NCBI GenBank assembly: GCA_017882905.1
Contig: JADGOO010000072.1
Coordinates: forward strand, 1 to 36,325
Source: Acidimicrobiia bacterium
Lineage (GTDB): Bacteria > Actinomycetota > Acidimicrobiia > IMCC26256 > PALSA-610
Direction: 5' to 3'
DNA: 36,325 bases
The notes under the pieces were generated by a model. The model was not told the DNA's origin and searched no databases. It saw only the letters and a list, made by a program, of their open reading frames with translations. The translations under genes and the position numbers were made by a program. Position 1 is the first letter of the stretch. Each line of letters begins with the position of its first letter. Positions 7,940 to 16,277 of the stretch are shown here, in pieces.

Positions 7940-9957
7940 GCGGGTGCTGCTCCCGACGTCGCCGTTTCGGGCGGCTCGCCGGAGCTCCTGCGCCGGTCGA
8001 TGAGCGCTTGGATCTTCTGCATCGGCTTGCGCTTGTTCGCCTCGAGGATGCCTTCCGGGTGCTTGGCGTAGGTGACCGCACCCAACCCGAAGAAGATGTA
8101 CTGCACGGCGGCCGGCAGTGTGCCCACATGACCGAACGGCTGGATGTGGTTGATCAACCACGGCAACCAGACCGGGAGCACACGCTTGGCGAACAAGATG
8201 AAGCCGAACGCGGCCTGCAGCGCGCCTTCGATCGTGCGTGGACCGAGCGTCACCACGATCACGACCCAGAACAAGCCCACGAACGTGGCCCAGTTGGTCG
8301 GCGTGTAGTGACCTTCGTAGCTCGTGAGGAGCCCGCCACCGAGTCCCGCGATCGCCGCCGACAGCCCGAACGTGACGATGCGGGCGCGAGTCGCGCTGAT
8401 GCCGATCGACGCGGCGGCGACCTGGCTGCCGCGGACGGCGTCGAGGAAGCGTCCGGTCGTGCCGCCGCGCACGAGCACGACACCGGCCGAGACCAAGACG
8501 AGCACGACGAGGCACAGTGCGAGGAACGACTTGTTGTTCGCGAAGTCGACCGAGCCCAGCTGTGGTCGGGGCTCGGCTTCCGGGAAGATGCCGCCCGTGA
8601 TCCACCCGAACTTCAAGAACACGTTCTCGAACGCGAGCGCGAACGCAAACGTGAACAGCGTGAGGAAGATGCCGCCGAGCCGCAGCGCCGGGATCGACAC
8701 GACCATGCCCACGACGCCGGCGACCAGCGCGCCGATGAGGATCGTGAGGATCACCGACATGCCCTGTTGGGTGGCGAGCTGCGCGCTCACGGCGCCACCG
8801 ATGCCGGCGAAGGTGGCCTGCGCGAACGAGACCTGACCCGCAAGGCCGGTTGCCACCACGATCGAACAGAAGATGATCGCGTAGATGGCGATGCGGATGG
8901 CATCGTCGAGCACGCTGTCGTTGCCGTGGAAGAACACGTAGTACAGGTAGATCGCGCCGATGACGCACCAGAAGATGCGCGTTCCCCACGTGAGCTCGGA
9001 GCTGCGCGTTCCGGCCACTGGCGCCGGCGGCGGCGGATCCACGTTCGCGAGAGGGTCGGTCGTGCCGCGCCGATGTCGCAGTCGCGGATCGAGCGCGAGC
9101 ACGAGGAACAGCGCAATGAACGGCAGGCCGGGCCGGATGTTGCTCGCCACGACGCTGTTCGTGGGCAGGAAGCGGTTCAGCCACTCCTGGAGGACACCGA
9201 GCCCGATCCCTGCGGCGAGCGCGAGCGGCACGCTCGTGAGCGACGCGAGCACCGCCGCAACGATCGCGGCGGTGACCAAGGTCGTGTAGTACACGTCGAC
9301 GACCTGGTTGCCGGTGATCTGCGGCAACAGCACGCCGGCCAGGCCTGCGACGAAGCTCGTGAGCACCCACGAGAGCATGCTCACACGGTCGCTGTTCACG
9401 CCGTTGAGCTCGGCCATGCGTGAGCTCTCAACGACGGCGCGCATTCGGAGCCCGACCGCCGTGTAGCGGAAGAGCACGATGACCGCGAGCGCCACGATTG
9501 CCGTGGTGACAATGATGGCGAGCTGGTCACGGTTGAGCACGGCGGGCCCGATGTTGTACACGGTGTCGCCGTGCGGCACGATGCCCTGTGAGCTGATCGC
9601 CAAGGTCTGATCGAACTTCAGTTGCACGATGCCGGGAATCGCGACGAGCAGGCCGAGCGCGACCACCAGCCGACTCATCTCGGGCGCGCTGCGAAGGAAT
9701 CGGAACAGCAGTCGGTCGAGGATCACGCCGATGAGCGGCGCGAGGAGCACGACCGACACGATGAACGCCGGGATGATCGCGACATCGTGGGACGTGTGAA
9801 GCGTGTAGTACAGCGCGCCCGATGCATACGCCTGAACGCCGAACGCGATGTTGAACACGCCCGATGTCTTGTACGCGAGCACCAGACCGATCGCGAGCAG
9901 CGCGTAGACCGCGCCGTACGCGACACCATCGGTGAGTCCGCCGAAGAAGTTGTCCAC
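7936..9957 (-). CDS. Fused LivH-LivM ABC transporter permease
   Basis: A 673-residue permease joining both membrane subunits of a branched-chain amino acid-type importer. Residues 1-295 are LivH-like: GLTDGVAYGAVYALLAIGLVL at the start, FNIAFGVQAY, and RAVVESSRMAELNGVNSDRV, the coupling-helix region. A hydrophilic Pro-rich linker (about 300-325) follows. Residues 330-640 are LivM-like: ATGLAGQVSFAQATFAGIGG, GGIFLTLFTFAFALAFENV, and AVRGSQVAAASIGISATRARI as the second coupling region. The C-terminal tail is basic. It starts with GTG, 36 bases after the binding-protein stop, with no strong ribosome site. Fusion of the two permeases occurs in actinobacterial members of the family. Confidence 0.92.
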   Translation of the reverse strand: MDNFFGGLTDGVAYGAVYALLAIGLVLAYKTSGVFNIAFGVQAYASGALYYTLHTSHDVAIIPAFIVSVVLLAPLIGVILDRLLFRFLRSAPEMSRLVVALGLLVAIPGIVQLKFDQTLAISSQGIVPHGDTVYNIGPAVLNRDQLAIIVTTAIVALAVIVLFRYTAVGLRMRAVVESSRMAELNGVNSDRVSMLSWVLTSFVAGLAGVLLPQITGNQVVDVYYTTLVTAAIVAAVLASLTSVPLALAAGIGLGVLQEWLNRFLPTNSVVASNIRPGLPFIALFLVLALDPRLRHRRGTTDPLANVDPPPPAPVAGTRSSELTWGTRIFWCVIGAIYLYYVFFHGNDSVLDDAIRIAIYAIIFCSIVVATGLAGQVSFAQATFAGIGGAVSAQLATQQGMSVILTILIGALVAGVVGMVVSIPALRLGGIFLTLFTFAFALAFENVFLKFGWITGGIFPEAEPRPQLGSVDFANNKSFLALCLVVLVLVSAGVVLVRGGTTGRFLDAVRGSQVAAASIGISATRARIVTFGLSAAIAGLGGGLLTSYEGHYTPTNWATFVGLFWVVIVVTLGPRTIEGALQAAFGFILFAKRVLPVWLPWLINHIQPFGHVGTLPAAVQYIFFGLGAVTYAKHPEGILEANKRKPMQKIQALIDRRRSSGEPPETATSGAAPA

Positions 9958-9993
9958 GTTCTCAGCTGCCGTGCGAGGGCTTGCCTCGGCTGG

Positions 9994-11382
9994 CTACCCC
10001 TTTCCGCCGGGAGCGAATGACATGTGTTGCGGTTCCGTCGGTATCGGAGCCTTTGGGCTGGGATCGAAGCAGATCCACGGCTTGCCGGGCTCGGTGAACA
10101 ACGGGACGAACTTGCCTGCTTTGATCTGCGTCACCGTCGCGCACTCGTACTTGCCGCGCATGGCGAGGTTGCTCTGGGGGTCGTTGTGCTGCTTCGTCCA
10201 ATCGATCGGCACGATCAGGCCGTCGGCGCTGTACGCCGTCTGCGAGTTGAGGTAGGCGATCACCTTCTGCTTCGTGAACTCGGGGCCTGCACCCTTCAGG
10301 CCGTCGACGAACATCTTGGCCATGATCCAGCCCGACTCGGTGAGCTCGACGGGGTGAGTGGTGATCGCCTTGACCGCGGTGAGGTACTCCTGCGTCGCCG
10401 GCGATTGCGGCGTGTCTTCCCACGCCGAGTTCTGCGGCTCGACGAAGTCGTTCTCGAACAGCGCCGCCGTGGTCGGGTCGCCGAGCGAGTCATGGTCGTA
10501 CGCGTTCGGGAGGTTCTGCGTGGCGTTGAGACCTTGCTGCTTCATCTCCTTGGCCAGCTTGGCAACTTCGTTCGTGTCCATGCACGTGGTGACGAACTGC
10601 ACGCCGGCCGCCTTCATCTTCGCGACGTCGGCCGCAAGATCACCCGAGAACGGGATCGTGTCGTCGAAGAAGGCCACCTTCACGTTGGGCGTGAAGAGCT
10701 GGTAGCCCTTCTTCGTTCCTGCAGCACAGATCTTCGACGAAGCGGAGACGCCGTAGGCAAGGATCCCGACCTTCGTGTAGTGCTCCTTCGTGACGAGCCA
10801 GGGAAGGAAATGGCCGCCGCAGTTGAAGCAGAGGGCGCCGAGGCTTCCGAAGATGTTCGTGTGGGCCACCTGCGGGGTGCTCGCCATCTCCGGGTTGATG
10901 TTCCAGATGAAGGTGGGCTGGCCGGCCTTGGCGAGCGCGTCGGCCCCCGTGAACTGCAGGGTGGCGACGAAGGTCGCGAACGCGTTGTCATCGGAGAGGC
11001 TCGCGGTCACCTGCTGCGCGTTCTGCGTACCGATGATGTCGTCGCGCTCCTTGGCGATCACGAGCTTGCGGCCGTAGATGCCGCCGTGGTCGTTGATGAG
11101 CTTGAAGTAGGCCTTGACCCCGTCGGTGTACTGCACGTACTTGCCGCCGAGCGGGTTGGTCTTCGACGTGATGACGGCGACCCGGATCTCGCGCTTGGCA
11201 TCGTCGACGCCGGCCTGGTTGCTCGGTACGAACTTCGTGAGATTGGCCGCGCTCGCAGTGGTCTGGGGTGCGCCGCCCTGGCTCTGCGTGGTCGTGGAAC
11301 CCGACTGCGACTTGGAGTTGCCGCACGCCGCGGCGGCTAAGGCAAGCGCAACACTCGTCGCCAGGAGTCTCCCTGCACGCAT
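9994..11382 (-). CDS. ABC transporter substrate-binding lipoprotein (branched-chain amino acid type)
   Basis: A 462-residue periplasmic-binding-type protein, first gene of the importer operon. The signal peptide is MRAGRLLATSVALALAAAAC with the lipidated Cys at 20, followed by a Ser/Thr/Gln-rich linker to about residue 50. The mature part has the type I binding-protein fold: VITSKTNPLGGKYVQYTDGVKAYFKLIN, then INDHGGIYGRKLVIAKERDD, and a second lobe around GILAYGVSASS. The ATG at 11382 is preferred over longer options because it opens the signal peptide and follows a G-rich Shine-Dalgarno-like run. Two nearby Cys (ALCFNCGGH) and later Cys may form disulphides. A 32-bp palindrome lies 86 bp upstream. 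Ligand unknown. Confidence 0.9.
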   Translation of the reverse strand: MRAGRLLATSVALALAAAACGNSKSQSGSTTTQSQGGAPQTTASAANLTKFVPSNQAGVDDAKREIRVAVITSKTNPLGGKYVQYTDGVKAYFKLINDHGGIYGRKLVIAKERDDIIGTQNAQQVTASLSDDNAFATFVATLQFTGADALAKAGQPTFIWNINPEMASTPQVAHTNIFGSLGALCFNCGGHFLPWLVTKEHYTKVGILAYGVSASSKICAAGTKKGYQLFTPNVKVAFFDDTIPFSGDLAADVAKMKAAGVQFVTTCMDTNEVAKLAKEMKQQGLNATQNLPNAYDHDSLGDPTTAALFENDFVEPQNSAWEDTPQSPATQEYLTAVKAITTHPVELTESGWIMAKMFVDGLKGAGPEFTKQKVIAYLNSQTAYSADGLIVPIDWTKQHNDPQSNLAMRGKYECATVTQIKAGKFVPLFTEPGKPWICFDPSPKAPIPTEPQHMSFAPGGKG

Positions 11383-11467
11383 GTTGGTCCCCCCGGACGC
11401 GATCATCGTTGTGTGGGTCGTGTGATGTCCGCTGGCGCCTACGGGCACCCCACCCGCAGTCCCCTCT

Positions 11468-11499
11468 CGCGAAACCTAACGCTAACGTCAGGTTTCGCG
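11468..11499. promoter_or_regulatory. 32-bp palindrome with TetR-operator-like core
   Basis: Arms CGCGAAACCTAACG (11468-11481) and CGTCAGGTTTCGCG (11486-11499) match at 13 of 14 positions around a CTAA spacer. The centre reads TAAC-N6-GTCA (11477-11490), one base off the TGAC-N6-GTCA repeats at 5686 and 5754, and is followed by the same GGT. It sits between the binding-protein gene (86 bp away) and the PIG-L gene (63 bp away) and could control both. Confidence 0.65.
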
Positions 11500-11561
11500 G
11501 GGGACACTACCGATCGCCGCTCGCCCCGTCCACGCGGCGGACGTCGAGGAGGCACCACACC

Positions 11562-12383
11562 ATGCCCTACACACTCGTAGCCGTGCACGCGCACCCCGAC
11601 GACGAAGCGATCGCGACGAGCGGCACGATGGCATTGGCCAAAGCGCACGGGCATCGTGTCGTGCTCGTCGTGGCGACGCGCGGCGAGCTCGGCGAAGTAC
11701 CCGGCGATCTGCAGCCCGGCGAGTCACTCGCCGAACGTCGCACCGCCGAGACGCTCGCCGCCGCCGAAATCATCGGCATCGACCGAGTCGAGTTCCTCGG
11801 CTACAGGGACTCCGGCATGGAGGGTGATCCGCGCAACGCCGACCCCGACACCTTCGCCTCGGCCGACGTCGCCGAAGCCGCCGAACGCCTCGCGGCGATC
11901 CTGCGCGACGAACAGGTCGACGTGCTGCTCTCCTACGACGAGCTCGGGAACTACGGGCACCCTGACCACGTCCAGGTGCACCACGTGGCCAATCGTGCGG
12001 GTGAGCTCGCCGGCGTGCCGCTCGTGTACGAGGCAACGATGAACCGCGACCACATCTGGGAGCTCGTCACCTCGCGACCCGACGACATGCCCGCCGACAC
12101 CACCCCCGACCGGCCGGAGACGATCGAGGAGTTCAACCTCGGGATGCGCGACTGGACGATCACGCACCGCGTCGACGTCCGGGAGCACATCGCCACCAAG
12201 CGCGCGGCGATGGTGGCCCACGCCAGCCAGATCGCCGAGCAGTCGTTCTTCTTGCAGATGCCGCCCGACGTGTTCGCGGAGTCGTTCGGCTACGAGTGGT
12301 TCATCCGGGTCGGCGATGCACGGCCCGCCGGCGCGCCGTTCGCCGACGATCTCTTCGCTCCGCTCCGGTCCGCCGTACGCTGA
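11562..12383 (+). CDS. PIG-L/LmbE family zinc deacetylase (MshB/Mca-like)
   Basis: A 273-residue PIG-L family enzyme. The zinc motif AHAHPDDEA is at residues 9-16 (His11, Asp13, Asp14 and the acid/base area), with the second zinc site NYGHPDHVQVHH at 130-141. Length and motifs resemble MshB and Mca, which deacetylate or hydrolyse amide bonds on GlcN-Ins conjugates in mycothiol metabolism, but homologues act on varied N-acetyl sugars and conjugates. GAGGAGG stands ten bases before the ATG. It is divergent from the ABC importer, across the 32-bp palindrome, and six bases upstream of an exported hydrolase gene. A mycothiol-conjugate amidase role is possible, not established. Confidence 0.86.
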   Translation: MPYTLVAVHAHPDDEAIATSGTMALAKAHGHRVVLVVATRGELGEVPGDLQPGESLAERRTAETLAAAEIIGIDRVEFLGYRDSGMEGDPRNADPDTFASADVAEAAERLAAILRDEQVDVLLSYDELGNYGHPDHVQVHHVANRAGELAGVPLVYEATMNRDHIWELVTSRPDDMPADTTPDRPETIEEFNLGMRDWTITHRVDVREHIATKRAAMVAHASQIAEQSFFLQMPPDVFAESFGYEWFIRVGDARPAGAPFADDLFAPLRSAVR

Positions 12384-12388
12384 CCGCG

Positions 12389-13597
12389 ATGCGCTCAGGT
12401 CGTCGTCATACTCCCAGGATCGCGCTCGCGACGATCGTGGCGCTCGCCGCCTTGGCCGGCGCGTGCAGCAGCAGCGCCAAGAACCCGTCGGGCTCCCCGA
12501 CCACATCGGTCCAACCCGGACCGGTCGTGGCGATCGATGCCGCGACGGCCTACGAGGCCGCCGGTCCGAACCCGGTGGGCGTCACGACCCGCACGCTGCC
12601 CACCGGCAACAAGGTCGAGATCTGGTATCCGGCGGTCAAAGGCACGACCGGGACGGTCACCTACGACGTGCGCGACTTCCTGGCGCCGGCGATCAAGGCG
12701 CTGATCAAGGGCAACCTCAACGCCACGTTCTCGATCGCGGCCGGCCGCGACGCGCCGGTCGCTGCGGGCCGGTTCCCCATCGTGTTGTTCAGCCACGGGT
12801 TCTCCGGCATGCGCCTCCAGTCGTCGTACCTCACATCGCACCTCGCCTCGTGGGGCATGGTCGTCGCCGCACCCGACCATCCGTCACGCGATCTGTTCCA
12901 TGCGTTGCAGGGCCAGTTCGGCACTGCCGCGTCGGCCGTCGCCGATCTCAGCGCCACGCTGCAGCTCGTCGAGCACGACGCGCAGCTCGAGGGCCATGTC
13001 GATCCCGCGCGTGTCGCGGCCGTCGGCCACTCGGCGGGCGGGGCCACCGTGGCCGCGGCCGCCGCGCAGATCGCCGGCATCGACGGCTACGTCTCCCTCG
13101 CGTCGGGGACGTTCGCCAACCGAACCTCGTCGAGCTCGTCGACGGCAGCAACCACGTCCACCACCACCGCGCCGATTGCGCCGGTCCCGTCGCTGTTCGT
13201 CGCCGGCGCCGACGACCAGGTTGCGCCGCCCGCCACCGTCACTCGACCGGCGTTCGCGGCCGCGCACACGCCCACGGAGCTGTGGATCATCGACAAGTCG
13301 GGCCACAACGTCTTCGACGACTTCTGCACGCTCGGTGGCGGCAAGGGCATCATCGGCCTCGCCGAAGCATCGGGCCTCGGCGGCTTCCTCGACGCGCAAC
13401 CGCAGTTCCGCAAGCTCGGTCAAGACGGCTGCTTCCCGCCCGACGCGCCGGTGCGCACTGCATGGCCGATCATCCGCCACGTGGTCACCGCGTGGCTCCG
13501 GCATCTGTTCGGCGTCGACCGTGTTCCCGTAGGCCTGAGCGCCGGCGTCGCGACGCGCTACCCGCTGAAGGTCACGATCGAGGTGCGACCCGGTTGA
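12389..13597 (+). CDS. Exported alpha/beta-hydrolase lipoprotein (PAF-acetylhydrolase/cutinase-like)
   Basis: A 402-residue serine hydrolase. A basic N-terminus and hydrophobic stretch end in ALAGAC (Cys26), a loose lipobox, followed by a Ser/Thr/Pro linker. The oxyanion segment FSHGFSGMRLQS is at 135-146 and the nucleophile motif GHSAGG has Ser215. A candidate acid lies in AGADDQVAPP and the His in KSGHNVFDD. The overall plan recalls platelet-activating-factor acetylhydrolase II and PET-hydrolase-like enzymes; a lipase or esterase activity on the cell surface is likely. A Ser/Thr-rich insertion (about 245-260) interrupts the fold after the sixth strand. It begins six bases after the PIG-L stop, hence probably co-transcribed, and its end overlaps the convergent acyltransferase gene by 26 bases. 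Confidence 0.84.
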   Translation: MRSGRRHTPRIALATIVALAALAGACSSSAKNPSGSPTTSVQPGPVVAIDAATAYEAAGPNPVGVTTRTLPTGNKVEIWYPAVKGTTGTVTYDVRDFLAPAIKALIKGNLNATFSIAAGRDAPVAAGRFPIVLFSHGFSGMRLQSSYLTSHLASWGMVVAAPDHPSRDLFHALQGQFGTAASAVADLSATLQLVEHDAQLEGHVDPARVAAVGHSAGGATVAAAAAQIAGIDGYVSLASGTFANRTSSSSSTAATTSTTTAPIAPVPSLFVAGADDQVAPPATVTRPAFAAAHTPTELWIIDKSGHNVFDDFCTLGGGKGIIGLAEASGLGGFLDAQPQFRKLGQDGCFPPDAPVRTAWPIIRHVVTAWLRHLFGVDRVPVGLSAGVATRYPLKVTIEVRPG

Positions 13598-15065
13598 GCC
13601 CACCGCTCGCGGGCCGTGGCGTCGCTCGTTTCGCCCGATGCGGCGCAGCCGGTCCGTTGCGCGCGTCGACCGCCTTGGCCAGCTCGCGAAGCGCGTCGGG
13701 CACCGCGGCCGCGAGATCGTCGATGTCGGGCAGCAGCTCGCGGCAGCCGAGGAAGCCGAAGTCAAGGTGATCGAGGTAGCTGATGACCGTGAGGTTCAGC
13801 CCCGCGCCGTCGAAGATCGGCCCGAGCGGATGCATCGCCTCAAGCCGCGCGCCGGCCAGGTACAACGGGAACGGCGGGCCGGGAACGTTCGAGACCACGA
13901 GGTTGTGCACCGCGCTGCCGATGCGGTCGGTGAGCCGGAACGTGCTGACCAATCGCATCGCCGATCGCAGCATCGCCGGACTGGCCAGCGCGGCGAGCTC
14001 TTGCAGCGTGGTCGCGCCGATGTCGTCGTGGATGTCCTTGGCATCGATGGTGCTGAGCCTGATCGCCTCGACGCGCGCGATCGGGTCGTCGAGCTCGGTG
14101 GGCAGCTGCGCGAACATCGCCGACACGCGATTCCCCATCGTGTTGGCTTCGTCGACGGCTCGCACCGACGTGGGGATCGTGGCGACGAGCGACCGGTCGG
14201 GCAGCTCGTCGCGACCCACGAGGTAGCTGCGCAACGCGCCGGTTGCCACGGCGAGCACCACATCGTTGAGCTTGACGCCGAGTGCGTCCTTCAAGCGCTT
14301 CACCTCGGCAAGCGGGACCGAGGAGAACGCGATCGAACGATGCGGCGTGATCGTGCCGTTCATCGTGAGCTTCGGCGCGGTGAGCGGAACGCCCCCGTGG
14401 TTGTCGGCGCCGCGCACTCGCTGCACGACCCGCCACGCGGTTCCCACCACCTTGCTGGCCGTGCGCACCACGCGCACCGGGCGTCGCGCGGCCGTCACCA
14501 TCGCCTGCGCGAGCAGCTCCACGTCGCTCGGCACGCGCTCCGGCGACCAGTCGGGCGCGATCGCGATGGCGAGGCGCGGCTCGGGGGCAGCTTCGAGGTC
14601 GAAGAGGTGCGCCATGATGTCGACGCCCGACATGCCGTCGATCGCCGAGTGGTGGATCTTCGACACCAGCGCCACGCGGCCGTGCTCGAGACCCTCGACG
14701 AAGTACATCTCCCAGAGTGGGCGGGCGCGATCGAGCGGGCGACTGGCGATGTCGGCTGCGAGCGTCGCCAGCTCCTTTTGCCCGCCGGGCGCCGGTACCG
14801 CGACGCGCCGAAGGTGATAGTCGAGGTCGAAGGCGGGATCTTCGACCCACGCGGGATAGTCGAGACCGAACGGCACGGTCACGAGGCGCTGACGGAACGG
14901 AGGGATCAGCGGGAGCCGTTCGGCGAGATGCGCACAGAACCGGTCGAAGTCGAGCTCGGGCGACAGGTCGCGCGGATCGAGCACGGCAACGCCCATCACG
15001 TGCATGTGCGCCGACGGCGACTCGATCGACAGGAAAGCCGTGTCGAGACCCGACAAGCGCTGCAT
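13572..15065 (-). CDS. WS/DGAT wax-ester synthase / diacylglycerol acyltransferase
   Basis: A 497-residue acyltransferase. The N-terminus MQRLSGLDTAFLSIES is the usual opening of actinobacterial WS/DGAT proteins. The catalytic HHxxxDG motif is HHSAIDG at 138-144, and PLWEMYFVEGL precedes it. Later landmarks are KLNDVVLAVATGALR, NVPGPPFPLYLAGA and a C-terminal domain ending in LGFLGCRELLPD-like sequence. The enzyme esterifies long-chain alcohols or diacylglycerol with acyl-CoA for storage lipid. The ATG at 15065 is preceded by GGAGGG seven bases upstream, and TACGGT at 15091-15096 is a candidate -10. The last 25 residues are Pro/Arg-rich and run past the convergent hydrolase stop. Its presence suggests triacylglycerol or wax storage, in keeping with the acyl-CoA oxidation genes nearby. 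Confidence 0.93.
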   Translation of the reverse strand: MQRLSGLDTAFLSIESPSAHMHVMGVAVLDPRDLSPELDFDRFCAHLAERLPLIPPFRQRLVTVPFGLDYPAWVEDPAFDLDYHLRRVAVPAPGGQKELATLAADIASRPLDRARPLWEMYFVEGLEHGRVALVSKIHHSAIDGMSGVDIMAHLFDLEAAPEPRLAIAIAPDWSPERVPSDVELLAQAMVTAARRPVRVVRTASKVVGTAWRVVQRVRGADNHGGVPLTAPKLTMNGTITPHRSIAFSSVPLAEVKRLKDALGVKLNDVVLAVATGALRSYLVGRDELPDRSLVATIPTSVRAVDEANTMGNRVSAMFAQLPTELDDPIARVEAIRLSTIDAKDIHDDIGATTLQELAALASPAMLRSAMRLVSTFRLTDRIGSAVHNLVVSNVPGPPFPLYLAGARLEAMHPLGPIFDGAGLNLTVISYLDHLDFGFLGCRELLPDIDDLAAAVPDALRELAKAVDARNGPAAPHRAKRATPRPASGGLNRVAPRS

Positions 15066-15152
15066 TCCCACCCTCCTCGTCGCCGGTCCAACCGTACCGG
15101 CGCCCATCGACATTGTCCCACCTGGCGCGCACGCGAACCAGGCTCGGCATCA

Positions 15153-16256
15153 TCAACTCGACGACTTCGCTCGGTTTCTGCGCGTGCGGACGGGCGGGCG
15201 GTGCCGGATCGGCGGTGAGCGGTCGGATGACCACACCGCCGGGGGCGCGCTCACGAAGCCGGCGAGGGTGAGCAACACCGTGTCGTAGTTGACGCGCCAC
15301 CCACGGAAGTTGCGCCACGCCTCATCGAGATCGGCCTTCATCGGCACATCGGACTTCCGCAGCCGTGCGACGAGCTCGTCGAACTCCTCGCGGCCGATGC
15401 TGATCGGGTCGTCGGGCGCCGGATCCGCGTCGTGCGGGATCGAGAAGTAGTCGGCGATCTCGCGCAGCGTGACGGAACCGGCGCGGATGCACAGCGCGGG
15501 CCGCGGCGACCACGGCTGGTCGAGCAACGCGAGTCGCAGCCCCGCGGTGTCGAGCACCGCGCCGCTTGCGGTGATCCACGAACGGTCGACGTGCGGCGAC
15601 CGGAAGAAGTTGAGGATCGCGAAGGTGGTATGGGTCTCGCCGAGCTCGACGAACCAGCCTTCCCACTGCTCGAACAGGTTGTCGAGCTGGTCACTGAACT
15701 CGGCTCGGTACGCACGTTCGATCAGCTCGACGGCGCTCGGCGGCGTGCCCGCTCGCACCGACAGCTGCGACACCATCAGCTCGCGGCGACTGAACGTTCC
15801 GTAGATCGTGGGCAGGTAGGCGATCAACAGGGCGAGCAGCGCCAGACCGGCCGCGGCCTCGACGATGACGAGCCCGGTCGATGGCAGGTCGCCCGGCGTC
15901 GCGAACCCGAGCGTGAACAGCGCGCTGCCCGAGTCACGGATCGCAGCACGAGTGCCGACGTCGCCGAACGCGCCGTACAACAAGGCGAATCCGGTGAAGG
16001 ATCCCACCAGCCACACCGCCGGGAACAGCAGCAATGTGACCGGCCCGTAGAGCGCGAGCACGCGGTCGATGCGCTTGTAGTCGTCGATTCGACGAGTCAG
16101 AAGATCGAAGCACCAGCGCGACACTCGCGACACCAGGCGCGTCAACGGCACGGCCGCGCCGCGTGGCAGCACGAAAGTGCGCACGGCGGCGTCGATCACG
16201 ACCACGATCACGAGTGCGCCGGCGATACCGGCTACGACGCGCCCCGCGGTCTCCAT
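15153..16256 (-). CDS. Channel-like membrane protein (two-TM ion channel fold, atypical filter)
   Basis: A 367-residue membrane protein. Hydrophobic segments lie at about 8-30, 68-95 and 125-153. Between the last two is SALFTLGFATPGDLPSTG (112-128), placed like the pore helix and selectivity filter of two-TM potassium channels but reading T-L-G-F-A-T-P-G-D instead of TVGYGD. A soluble domain of about 200 residues follows, with YGTFSRRELMVSQLSVRAG at the membrane exit; it matches no family I know. The ATG at 16256 has no ribosome site; TATTGT ends nine bases upstream. Alternative: a non-channel membrane protein that only resembles the fold. Confidence 0.62.
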   Translation of the reverse strand: METAGRVVAGIAGALVIVVVIDAAVRTFVLPRGAAVPLTRLVSRVSRWCFDLLTRRIDDYKRIDRVLALYGPVTLLLFPAVWLVGSFTGFALLYGAFGDVGTRAAIRDSGSALFTLGFATPGDLPSTGLVIVEAAAGLALLALLIAYLPTIYGTFSRRELMVSQLSVRAGTPPSAVELIERAYRAEFSDQLDNLFEQWEGWFVELGETHTTFAILNFFRSPHVDRSWITASGAVLDTAGLRLALLDQPWSPRPALCIRAGSVTLREIADYFSIPHDADPAPDDPISIGREEFDELVARLRKSDVPMKADLDEAWRNFRGWRVNYDTVLLTLAGFVSAPPAVWSSDRSPPIRHRPPVRTRRNRAKSSS

Positions 16257-16265
16257 GAGCGTTGC

Positions 16266-16271
16266 ACAATA
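16266..16271 (-). promoter_or_regulatory. Candidate -10 TATTGT for the channel-like gene
   Basis: TATTGT on the minus strand ends nine bases before the ATG at 16256, inside the 21-bp gap to the divergent lipoprotein gene. The -35 would then lie inside that gene. Confidence 0.3.
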
Positions 16272-16277
16272 GGTGCG

